Shown: positions 1 through 5,529, counted from the first letter of the stretch. The stretch is DNA of 7,141 nucleotides from an uncultured Pseudodesulfovibrio sp. (GCA_947259235.1 CAMYLL010000134.1:1-7141); one strand, 5' to 3'. Numbers and translations are program-made. The notes: generated by a model from the sequence alone, not told the origin.

Positions 1-2
1 GT

Positions 3-185
3 GCAACGGTGCTCAACCTTAAGACGGCCATTCCGCGTTTTGCCACGATGCCGCACATCGGACGACCCCTTGAGGACATCGAAGGTGTGCGTGAATTCGT
101 GTTCGGTCGCTATGTGGTCCGCTATCTTGTCAGGAAAGAAGCGATCTACATCCTGCGGCTGTGGCATTCAAAAGAATCACGATAA
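3..185 (+). CDS. ParE/RelE-family toxin, C-terminal part (5' end outside window)
   Basis: An open frame with no start codon assignable in the window runs from the left edge to a TAA at 183-185, giving about 60 residues. The peptide carries the typical C-terminal half of type II toxins of the ParE/RelE fold: a HIGRPLE turn, then GVREFVFGRYVVRYLV, then a YILRLWHSKESR end. Full-length relatives are about 90-100 residues, so roughly the N-terminal third to half is missing. Such toxins either inhibit gyrase (ParE type) or cleave mRNA on ribosomes (RelE type), and the sequence does not separate these. Its antitoxin gene would be expected just upstream, outside the window. A terminator follows 34 bases after the stop. 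A longer-looking frame from base 1 to 195 has arginine/cysteine-rich, unstructured composition and is a shadow. Family assignment is fairly secure; whether the whole gene is intact cannot be seen. Confidence 0.75.
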   Translation, partial: ATVLNLKTAIPRFATMPHIGRPLEDIEGVREFVFGRYVVRYLVRKEAIYILRLWHSKESR

Positions 186-219
186 AACTAGTTAGAGCAA
201 ACCGGATACAACCGGCAGA

Positions 220-260
220 GGCCTTGGTTCCGCGCAAGCGGAGCCGGGGCTTTTGCTTTT
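220..260 (+). terminator. Rho-independent terminator after the partial toxin gene
   Basis: A 14-bp stem (220-233 with 238-251, including several G-U pairs) closes on a GCAA tetraloop (234-237). It is followed by TTTT, GC, TTTT. It ends the upstream toxin transcript. The 3' arm end and T-rich tail are identical over 17 bases (246-262) to the terminator ahead of the gene at 981. Confidence 0.75.
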
Positions 261-310
261 CCATGGAGGAAATCTGAGAGAAATGACAGACCTTGCAGGC
301 ACCAGTCGAG

Positions 311-330
311 CGTGCTACGTTTGTAGCACG
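311..330 (+). promoter_or_regulatory. Palindromic operator of the toxin-antitoxin operon
   Basis: CGTGCTAC (311-318) and GTAGCACG (323-330) are perfect 8-bp inverted repeats separated by GTTT. The site ends 14 bases before the antitoxin start, just ahead of its AAGGAG ribosome site (333-338). Ribbon-helix-helix antitoxins usually bind such palindromes as dimers or with the toxin to repress their own operon, so this is the likely autoregulatory operator. A weak promoter match (TTGCAG at 293-298, TACGTT at 316-321, 17-base spacer) would place the -10 box inside the palindrome. The palindrome is directly seen; the binding role is inferred from position and family. Confidence 0.7.
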
Positions 331-344
331 TCAAGGAGATGACT

Positions 345-590
345 ATGCAAACGACATCCATCAGCGCACGTTTTGATGCGGAAACCCTGGCCCGTCTGGA
401 TGAGATCGCCAAGGGGCTCGGCAAGTCCCGAACAGCCGTCATCAAGGACGCGGTTGCTAACTACCTGGACTACGACTTTTGGTTCAGGGAACAGGTGGCC
501 AAGGGCTTGACCGACCTGGATGCGGGCAAGACTGTGACGCACGAGCAGATGAAAAACACGGTTAGAGAGCTGGGCTATCATGTTGATTGA
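345..590 (+). CDS. Ribbon-helix-helix (CopG/ParD-like) antitoxin
   Basis: This 81-residue protein has the layout of a ribbon-helix-helix antitoxin. A short beta strand (about residues 2-10, TTSISARF) would pair in the dimer and read DNA. Helix A (about 11-24), a GKS turn (26-28) and helix B (29-42) follow. The C-terminal segment (about 43-81) would wrap and neutralise the partner toxin. An ATG at 339 is also in frame, but AAGGAG (333-338) abuts it directly, whereas it lies six bases from the ATG at 345, so 345 is chosen. The stop overlaps the toxin start by 11 bases, which implies translational coupling. A perfect palindrome just upstream is the likely self-repression site. The exact antitoxin subfamily (ParD, RelB/StbD-like) is not resolved from sequence reading alone. 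Confidence 0.88.
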   Translation: MQTTSISARFDAETLARLDEIAKGLGKSRTAVIKDAVANYLDYDFWFREQVAKGLTDLDAGKTVTHEQMKNTVRELGYHVD

Positions 591-855
591 GTGGGCGGAC
601 AGCGCCCACCGAGATCTTGCGACCATCCTGAGATATTTCAGCGAAATTCAGGAAAAGGACGTTGGGCAAAACTTGATAAACCGTCTCTTCTCCGCAGTAG
701 AGATTCTGTCCAGGTTTCCCAACTCAGGACGCCCCGGCCAAGTGGCAGGGACACGAGAGTTGGTGATTCCGGATCAGCCGTACCTGCTGATTTACAGAGT
801 GACCGACCGTGTGGAGATTGCCCGAGTACTCCACTCCCGCCAGAAATGGCCCTGA
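580..855 (+). CDS. ParE/RelE-family type II toxin
   Basis: A complete 91-residue toxin of the ParE/RelE fold. Two N-terminal helices (about 8-45) are followed by a FPNSGRPG turn (46-53), the RELVI strand (59-63), the YLLIYRV strand (68-74) and a C-terminal VLHSRQKWP (83-91). The strand order and closing VLHxRxxWP are typical of the plasmid-stabilisation toxins. Position RE (59-60) and the basic C-terminus match residues usually important for toxicity, so the toxin looks intact. Its ATG lies inside the end of the antitoxin gene with only a weak GAGAG (565-569) nearby, so translation probably depends on antitoxin translation. The target (gyrase or ribosome-bound mRNA) cannot be decided here. 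It differs clearly from the partial toxin at the left edge, so the two are not a simple duplication. Confidence 0.88.
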   Translation: MLIEWADSAHRDLATILRYFSEIQEKDVGQNLINRLFSAVEILSRFPNSGRPGQVAGTRELVIPDQPYLLIYRVTDRVEIARVLHSRQKWP

Positions 856-922
856 GAACCCAAAACCATCACACTTGGTGATTGTTAGACCCCTTTAACC
901 TCGAACAATAACCACTCACTGC

Positions 923-959
923 AAGCCCCTGTTCCGCCTATCGCGGAACAGGGGCTTTT
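923..959 (+). terminator. Strong hairpin terminator just upstream of the operon
   Basis: A perfect 15-bp stem (923-937 with 943-957) closes on a CTATC loop, and TTTT, GC, TTTT follow its GC-rich base. It ends the toxin-antitoxin transcript. Only about 20 bases separate it from the start codon at 981, and they hold the ribosome site AAGGAG (969-974) but no room for a promoter. Transcription of the next gene must therefore start upstream of the hairpin and read through it, or this hairpin acts as a leader attenuator. A poor promoter candidate lies at 882-887 (TTGTTA) and 907-912 (AATAAC). Confidence 0.85.
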
Positions 960-980
960 GCTTTTCCCAAGGAGAAACAC

Positions 981-1970
981 ATGAGCGACATCCTGAAAGA
1001 ACTCAAATCCCTGTGCCCGACCGACCTTGACGCGGGCATGGTCTTCAGCGGCAAGGCATCTGGCCGGAGGATCCGTGGCTTTGAGACCTCATCCAGCTTC
1101 ACCCCGGACATCAACCCGGACTACCTGTTCCACGACTCAAGCCGCGATGTGGTGGTCTGGTTCATGGACTCGTCTGATCCCCTCTACGTCTTCGGGCCTG
1201 CCGGAAGCGGCAAGACCAGCCTGATCACACAACTGGCGGCCAAGCTCAATTACCCGGTCTTCGACATCACAGGGCATGGCCGCTTGGAGTTCCCGGATAT
1301 GGTCGGGCACCTGACCGTGGAGGACTCCACCATGTCCTTTCAGTACGGCCCGCTGGCCCTGGCCATGAAGTTCGGAGGACTGTTCCTGCTGAACGAGATC
1401 GATCTGCTGGACCCGGCCACCGCCGCAGGGCTCAACGGCATCCTGGACGGCGATCCGCTGTGCATCCCGGAGAACGGCGGCGAGGTGATCAAGCCGCATC
1501 CCCTGTTCCGGTTCGCGGCCACAGCCAACACCAACGGCGGGTCCGACGAAACCGGCCTCTATCAGGGAACGCTTCGGCAGAACCTCGCCTTCATGGACCG
1601 CTTCTGGCTGTGCGAGATCGGCTATCCAACCCCCAAGGCCGAGCGGGAGCTGCTGCATCGCAAGGCACCTAGCCTGCCCAAGGACATCCGAACCAGGATG
1701 GTGGAGTTCGCGGGCGAGGTCCGCAGGCTCTTCATGGGCGAGGCTGAAGGCAGCTACCGCGACACCATCGAGGTGACCTTCTCGACCCGGACCCTGATCC
1801 GTTGGGCTGACCTGACCATCCGGTTCCAGCCCCTTGCCAGGCAGGGCATCCAGCCCGTGACCTATGCCCTGGACCGAGCCCTTGGCTACCGGGCCAGCCG
1901 CGAAACGAGAACCGTGCTGCACGAACTGGCGCAGCGCGTCTTCCCCCAAGACACAAAGGAGCAATCATGA
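981..1970 (+). CDS. CobS-like AAA+ ATPase (MoxR-type)
   Basis: This 329-residue AAA+ ATPase most resembles the CobS branch of the MoxR group. Walker A is GPAGSGKT (72-79). The Walker B region is LFLLNEIDLL (134-143), where Asn138 replaces the usual Asp but Glu139 is kept. PHPLFRFAATANT (172-184) contains sensor 1, and GLYQGT with MDRFW (192-209) includes a likely arginine finger, Arg207. The PHPxFRxxATANT...GLYxGT...MDR run is characteristic of CobS. True CobS works with CobT and CobN to insert cobalt, but no CobN or cobalamin gene is present, so this is a relative that probably remodels another target with the downstream VWA protein. AAGGAG (969-974) is six bases before the ATG. The stop overlaps the next start as ATGA (1967-1970). 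It is the first gene of a five-gene unit. ATPase assignment is firm; the substrate is unknown. Confidence 0.9.
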   Translation: MSDILKELKSLCPTDLDAGMVFSGKASGRRIRGFETSSSFTPDINPDYLFHDSSRDVVVWFMDSSDPLYVFGPAGSGKTSLITQLAAKLNYPVFDITGHGRLEFPDMVGHLTVEDSTMSFQYGPLALAMKFGGLFLLNEIDLLDPATAAGLNGILDGDPLCIPENGGEVIKPHPLFRFAATANTNGGSDETGLYQGTLRQNLAFMDRFWLCEIGYPTPKAERELLHRKAPSLPKDIRTRMVEFAGEVRRLFMGEAEGSYRDTIEVTFSTRTLIRWADLTIRFQPLARQGIQPVTYALDRALGYRASRETRTVLHELAQRVFPQDTKEQS

Positions 1971-2931
1971 ACACAGACATCACCGTGCTTGACCATCTCA
2001 TGGCCCTGAACCTGGACGTGAACATCTGGACCGCCCGCAAGAAGCTGACTCCCGCTGACTTCGGCGAGGCAGAGCTGCCGCCAGAAGACCTGGCGTCCTT
2101 GGGGAGCAAGAAAATCTGCAACCCGCAGGAACTGCGCATCTTCGGAACCCTCAAGGCCCGCGCTGTCAACCTGCTGGACAGAACCGGTGTGCGCTTCCTC
2201 GGCGGTTGGGCCATCCCGGAGGACAAGGCCGACGACATCGTGCGGGAGCTGACCGTGATCCGTGACGACTTCATGGCGGCAAAGGAGCAGTTCCTGAATC
2301 GGTACGATGAAGCGGTGCGGGACTGGATCGCCCAGCATCCAGGCTGGGAGAACCTGATCGGCAATTCCACGGTCGTGCGGATTACGTCCGCAGCCGTATC
2401 GGCTTCAAGTGGCAGATGTTCAAGCTCCTGCCGCCTGCTGACGACGCTGCCCATCAGGGGTTGCGGGAGGAAATCAACGACCTTGGCGGCACGCTCTTCG
2501 GCGAGGTCGCCAAAGCGGCCACCGACACCTGGCATCGCTGCTTCCAGGGCAAGGACAAGGTCACGCACAAGGCGTTGTCGCCCCTGCGTTCCATCCACGC
2601 CAAGCTGTCCGGGCTGAGCTTCGTGGAACCCCGCGTCATGCCCGTGGTGGATCTGTTGGACACCGCCTTTGAGCGCATGCCCCGGCGTGGATACATTGAG
2701 GGGAGTGCGCTGCTTCTGCTCCAGGGTGTGGTCTCGCTCCTGCGTGATCCCGCAACCCTTGTCAGCCACGGGCAGAAGATCCTGGAAGGCCAGGACGCAT
2801 CCGACATCCTCATGGGACTGCTCGCGCAGGGCATCCCGTGCGTTTCCGTGGAGGAATCGGTGGAACTGCCGTTCACCTGTGTTCCCGAGGCGGTCCATCA
2901 TCATCGGATCGACAGTCAGGGGTTGTGGTGA
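1967..2931 (+). pseudogene. DUF3150-like protein, broken by a -1 frameshift
   Basis: The 5' frame gives a DUF3150-like N-terminus (LNLDVNIWTARKKL near residues 14-27, a GSKKICNP segment at 46-53, HPGWENLIG at 124-132). It then turns into Ser/Arg/Pro-rich nonsense and stops at 2615-2617. The continuation (ADYVRSRIGFKWQMFKLLP from about 2377) lies one frame back and runs to TGA at 2929-2931. Joined, they give about 320 residues. A TGA in the second frame at 2308-2310 places the shift between 2311 and about 2368. No slippery heptamer is apparent there, so a one-base deletion or a sequencing error is more likely than programmed frameshifting. DUF3150 has no established function. I recall it between CobS-like and CobT-like genes in conjugative elements, exactly its place here. 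Start: AAGGAG (1956-1961) five bases before an ATG overlapping the upstream stop. Confidence 0.8.
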
Positions 2932-4538
2932 CGGCCATGAACAAGACCCTGATCATGAAATCGTTGCCCCTGGTGGCGAGTGTCCTGGGCAGGAAGTACG
3001 GTGTCAGGGTGGAGATTGGTGCCAAGGGCGCTTTCACTGACGGCAAGACCATCTGCCTGCCCATATTGCCCCTGGATTGTGACGACACCCTCATCGGTCT
3101 GGCCAGAGGCTACATCGACCATGAGGCGGCGCACATCCGCGAGACCCGATTCGACTGGCTGAAGCTGGCCAACCTCACGCCCCTTGAGATGCACATCTGG
3201 AACACCTTCGAGGATTGGCGGGTGGAGAATGCCCTGGCTCGGCTGTTTCCCGGCTGCCGCCAGAACTTCACCTGGCTCATCCAGCATCTGTTCGGCAACG
3301 ACACCAAGCAGGCAACCGATCCGGCCATCTCGATCCTCAATTGGCTGTTGCTCTCGGTCAGGGCCTGGGATGTCCCAAGCCTTGGCTCCCATCGCGATGC
3401 GTTGGGCCAGGTGGTGGAGCACCACTACCCCGGACTCATTGCCAGGCTGAACTTCATCCTGCGCAAGGTACGGTCCTACTGCGTGTCCACTCAGGAATGC
3501 ATCCTCTATGCGCGGGAAGTCGCATCCGTGCTCAAAGATGTGACTCGGAGCAATTCCCCGTCTCAGCCCCTGCAAAACAAGGGAGCTAAGGGTGGAGAAA
3601 CGGCAGAAATGGAGCCCCCTGGGCTACACCCTTCGGATGGGGTTTCGGATGAATCCAGCCAAGCCCTGGAAAGGGTTCTGGCTGCCCAGGCAGACGATCT
3701 GCCCAAGGGCATGGGTGAAGTGTTGGCTGATGTCCTGGAGCGACAGAAACCGTCCGATTGCGCCCGGTATTTGACCGTGGCCCGACTCGGGCAGCGTGAG
3801 GCCAAGAAGATGTCTGCTGAGGACATTGAGGAGGCTGTCAGGGCGTCCACAGGATTGCGTACCCGGTTGCACGGGTTGGTGCAGGCCACGGTGCTCACCC
3901 GGTGCCGGATTGGTCGCCACGGGCGGCTTGATCCGAATCGGCTGCATCGGCTGGCTACGGCTGACCCCCGGATGTTCAGGAAAGAGGGAGAGCGGCAGGG
4001 CATCTATACCGCCGTGCATATCCTGCTGGATTGCTCAGGCTCCATGCGCAGGCGCATGCCTCTGGCCATCCAGGCATGTCACGCCGTGGTCTCGGTTTTG
4101 GACGCGATTCAGGGCATGAACGTGGCCGTGACGGCTTTTCCGGCAGGAGAGCCTGCGGATTGCTACGGTACTCCCGGATGTCCCACGGTGCGTCCGCTGC
4201 TCAGGCATGGGGAGCGTATGCACACCCGGTTGGTCATGAACGCGACAGGCTGCACGCCCATGGGCGAGGCATTGCTCTGGGTGTTGCAGGAGATGCTTCC
4301 TCTGACTCAGGAACGCAAGATCATCCTGATCCTGACCGACGGCGATCCCGATCACGTCCCCATCACCCTTGAAGCCATCGAGAGCGGTCAGCGTCTCGGT
4401 TTCGAGATCTACGGCCTGGGCATCAACGCCGAGGCTATCACCAAACTGCTTCCCCATCACAGCCGGGTTGTCCGCGAGTTGCCCGAACTGGCCCCGGCCA
4501 TGTTCGGTCTGCTCCAGAACGCTCTGCTCAGCAAATAA
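2928..4538 (+). CDS. CobT-like VWA-domain protein with HEXXH motif
   Basis: About 536 residues (numbered here from the ATG at 2937). The N-terminal region has HEAAH (62-66) and, 24 residues on, NTFEDWRVENAL (89-100), the arrangement of the putative metallopeptidase region found in some CobT/VWA proteins. A hydrophilic linker spans about 203-242. The C-terminal VWA domain (about 357-533) has a complete metal-ion site: DCSGSM (365-370), Thr440 in GCTPMGEAL, and Asp468 in ILTDGD. VWA proteins of this type act as adaptors for MoxR/CobS-type ATPases, so the protein probably brings targets to the ATPase encoded at 981. The GTG at 2928 is chosen because it overlaps the DUF3150 stop as GTGA and has AGGGG (2918-2922) five bases upstream; the ATG at 2937 is an alternative. 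A frame start at 2838 would overlap the upstream gene heavily and adds non-homologous-looking residues. Cobaltochelatase activity is unlikely without CobN. Confidence 0.85.
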   Translation: MTAMNKTLIMKSLPLVASVLGRKYGVRVEIGAKGAFTDGKTICLPILPLDCDDTLIGLARGYIDHEAAHIRETRFDWLKLANLTPLEMHIWNTFEDWRVENALARLFPGCRQNFTWLIQHLFGNDTKQATDPAISILNWLLLSVRAWDVPSLGSHRDALGQVVEHHYPGLIARLNFILRKVRSYCVSTQECILYAREVASVLKDVTRSNSPSQPLQNKGAKGGETAEMEPPGLHPSDGVSDESSQALERVLAAQADDLPKGMGEVLADVLERQKPSDCARYLTVARLGQREAKKMSAEDIEEAVRASTGLRTRLHGLVQATVLTRCRIGRHGRLDPNRLHRLATADPRMFRKEGERQGIYTAVHILLDCSGSMRRRMPLAIQACHAVVSVLDAIQGMNVAVTAFPAGEPADCYGTPGCPTVRPLLRHGERMHTRLVMNATGCTPMGEALLWVLQEMLPLTQERKIILILTDGDPDHVPITLEAIESGQRLGFEIYGLGINAEAITKLLPHHSRVVRELPELAPAMFGLLQNALLSK

Positions 4539-4558
4539 CCGTCAATCACGAGGTACCC

Positions 4559-4894
4559 ATGAGTGAGGAGACTCCCCTGTGCCCGAGCTGTGCAAGCTCG
4601 GAGCACGTCGTATTGGTCAACACCACCCAGAAAATCGGAACCGCAGTCGGTGGTATCGCGGGCGGCGCAGTCGGATACGCCGGAGCGTCGTCAGGCGCTG
4701 CCACAGGCGCTGTCATCGGCTCGGTCGTCCCGGTCATCGGGACCGGTATTGGCATCGTGGCTGGCGGCTTGGCCGGAGCCCTGGCCGGGTTCTTTGCCGG
4801 GGCCGCAGTCGGCAACCAGATCGGCGAGCACGTGGATAGAAACGTCATTGGGCTTTACCGCTGCAATCGATGCGGTCACCAGTTTGAAATCTGA
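4559..4894 (+). CDS. Glycine-zipper membrane protein with split zinc ribbon
   Basis: A 111-residue protein with three parts. CPSC (8-11) near the start and CNRC (102-105) followed by GH at the end look like the two knuckles of one zinc ribbon. Between them, residues about 27-89 are Gly/Ala/Val-rich with repeated GxxxG spacing (for example GGIAGGAVG, GALAGFFAGAAVG) and a Pro58 break. This would form two packed membrane helices with both cysteine ends on the same side. Glycine-zipper segments can form tight helix bundles or pores. The start is supported by GAGG (4550-4553) five bases ahead, and the gene is 20 bases after the VWA gene with no terminator between, so it is probably in the same transcript. 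I do not recognise a named family; a membrane role is inferred from composition, and pore formation is only a possibility. Confidence 0.75.
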   Translation: MSEETPLCPSCASSEHVVLVNTTQKIGTAVGGIAGGAVGYAGASSGAATGAVIGSVVPVIGTGIGIVAGGLAGALAGFFAGAAVGNQIGEHVDRNVIGLYRCNRCGHQFEI

Positions 4895-4909
4895 ACAAAG
4901 GAGAACAAC

Positions 4910-5116
4910 ATGAGAGGCATCCTGACATTCCTCGGCGGTCTCGTTGTCGGCATTCTGGCCGTCACTGGCGTTAACGCCGTGACTGAGGAAAAACATCGCT
5001 ATCCTTGCGATCACCCCGAAGAGGCCCTCGATGACGTGGATGGCGATAACGAGGACGAGGACGAAGGCAAAGAAGACCGTGACCATGACGACAGGGGAGG
5101 GCTGATCATACGGTAA
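4910..5116 (+). CDS. Small one-helix protein with highly acidic tail
   Basis: This 68-residue protein begins with a hydrophobic segment (about 4-23, TFLGGLVVGILAVTG) that could be a membrane anchor, or a signal peptide with VNA (21-23) as a cleavage site. The rest (about 35-62) is dominated by Asp and Glu, with only a few basic residues, and ends in GGLIIR. The acidic part would be disordered and could bind metal ions or basic surfaces. AAAGGAG (4897-4903) is six bases before the ATG, a better than average ribosome site, which argues that the small gene is real. It starts 15 bases after the glycine-zipper gene and is followed by a terminator, making it the last gene of the unit. No family is recognised and no function is proposed beyond membrane or export association. 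Confidence 0.65.
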   Translation: MRGILTFLGGLVVGILAVTGVNAVTEEKHRYPCDHPEEALDDVDGDNEDEDEGKEDRDHDDRGGLIIR

Positions 5117-5126
5117 AGGAAATGAA

Positions 5127-5165
5127 GAGAGCCGCTGGCTGATGCTGGCGGCTCTCTCTTCTTTT
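5127..5165 (+). terminator. Terminator of the five-gene operon
   Basis: GAGAGCCGC (5127-5135) pairs with GCGGCTCTC (5148-5156) around a 12-base loop, followed by TCTTCTTTT. It lies 10 bases after the last stop codon and ends the transcription unit that begins upstream of 981. Confidence 0.8.
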
Positions 5166-5179
5166 ATTGTTAAGATCGA

Positions 5180-5236
5180 TTGTACGGCCTTTCTCAAGGT
5201 GAGTATCAATCGGAAAAGTTGTACAGCGGTTGTACA
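5180..5236. repeat. TTGTAC repeats beside the tRNA gene
   Basis: TTGTAC occurs at 5180-5185, 5219-5224 and 5230-5235. The last two are part of an 8-base direct repeat GTTGTACA (5218-5225 and 5229-5236) with a period of 11 bp, one helical turn. The stretch 5229-5243 also has GTTGT/ACAAC arms. No gene is seen here. Helically phased short repeats next to a tRNA 3' end resemble arm-type integrase sites or a repressor operator. The repeats are directly seen; the role is inferred. Confidence 0.5.
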
Positions 5237-5243
5237 AAACAAC

Positions 5244-5282
5244 TAAAAACAAAAATCCTCTCAGCTAACTCACTGAAAGGAT
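5244..5282 (-). terminator. Terminator of the tRNA-Ala gene
   Basis: Read on the minus strand, ATCCTTTCAG pairs with CTGAGAGGAT (10 bp with one G-U pair, + strand arms 5255-5264 and 5273-5282) around an 8-base loop. TTTTTGTTTTT follows. It lies 10 bases downstream of the tRNA CCA end, as expected for the tRNA transcript. Confidence 0.75.
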
Positions 5283-5292
5283 AATTGTTTTC

Positions 5293-5368
5293 TGGTGGAG
5301 ACGAAGAGATTTGAACTCTCGACCCCTGCCTTGCGAAGGCAGAGCTCTCCCAGCTGAGCTACGTCCCC
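5293..5368 (-). tRNA. tRNA-Ala (anticodon CGC)
   Basis: The reverse complement folds into a complete 76-base cloverleaf. The acceptor stem GGGGACG pairs with CGTCTCC with one G-U pair. The D arm contains AGCTCAGCTGGGAGAGCT. The anticodon stem CTGCC/GGCAG carries the loop TTCGCAA, giving anticodon CGC, which reads GCG (alanine). The T arm contains GTTCAAATC, the discriminator base is A, and CCA is encoded (5293-5295 on the + strand as TGG). The 3' end faces the accessory genes on the left. A terminator follows, and a promoter-like pair lies upstream. tRNA 3' ends are common integration sites for islands, which fits this position. Confidence 0.95.
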
Positions 5369-5382
5369 TTGGGTTGAGGGTA

Positions 5383-5409
5383 GTTATCCCTTTTTGGCGA
5401 TGCCGACAA
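5383..5409 (-). promoter_or_regulatory. Possible promoter of tRNA-Ala
   Basis: On the minus strand, TTGTCG (+ strand 5404-5409) and GATAAC (+ strand 5383-5388) lie 15 bases apart, and the -10 box ends 14 bases before the mature tRNA 5' end. Matches to consensus are four of six each and the spacer is short, so this is a candidate only. The rest of 5410-5529 shows no gene or clear signal. Confidence 0.3.
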
Positions 5410-5529
5410 GTGTTTTGAGAGGGATTGGGGGCAGATTGTGCGAGAGACGTTCTCCTTGGGGAAGTTCGTTGGTTGCCGGGGATAATTCATATTCGCTTCC
5501 GGCGGGGCATCCGGGTTGCGGGTCGCCGG

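Noticed and set aside
188..262. Possible integron attC-like site, with GTTAGA at 191 and again at 884 (GTTAGAC)
   Set aside because: Matching inverse core sites in the right order are missing, the first copy ends in G where a pyrimidine is expected, and the hairpins have terminator tails instead of attC bulges.
283..342. 19-codon open frame ahead of the antitoxin, a possible leader peptide
   Set aside because: It spans the palindromic operator, its nearest GGAGG is 13 bases away, and it has no attenuator-type codon run. The overlap with the antitoxin region is explained by chance.
2355..2368. Programmed -1 ribosomal frameshift site in the DUF3150 gene
   Set aside because: No X XXY YYZ heptamer in the correct frame and no clear following stem-loop were found, so mutation or sequence error is preferred.
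1732..2904. 390-residue minus-strand open frame across the ATPase end and DUF3150 gene
   Set aside because: It runs opposite two recognisable plus-strand coding sequences, shows no family motifs, and has no convincing ribosome site.
2838..2927. Upstream extension of the VWA protein to an ATG at 2838
   Set aside because: It would overlap the DUF3150 coding sequence by over 90 bases and adds a Gly/Arg/Ser-rich stretch. The GTGA overlap at 2928 fits the pattern at the previous gene joint.
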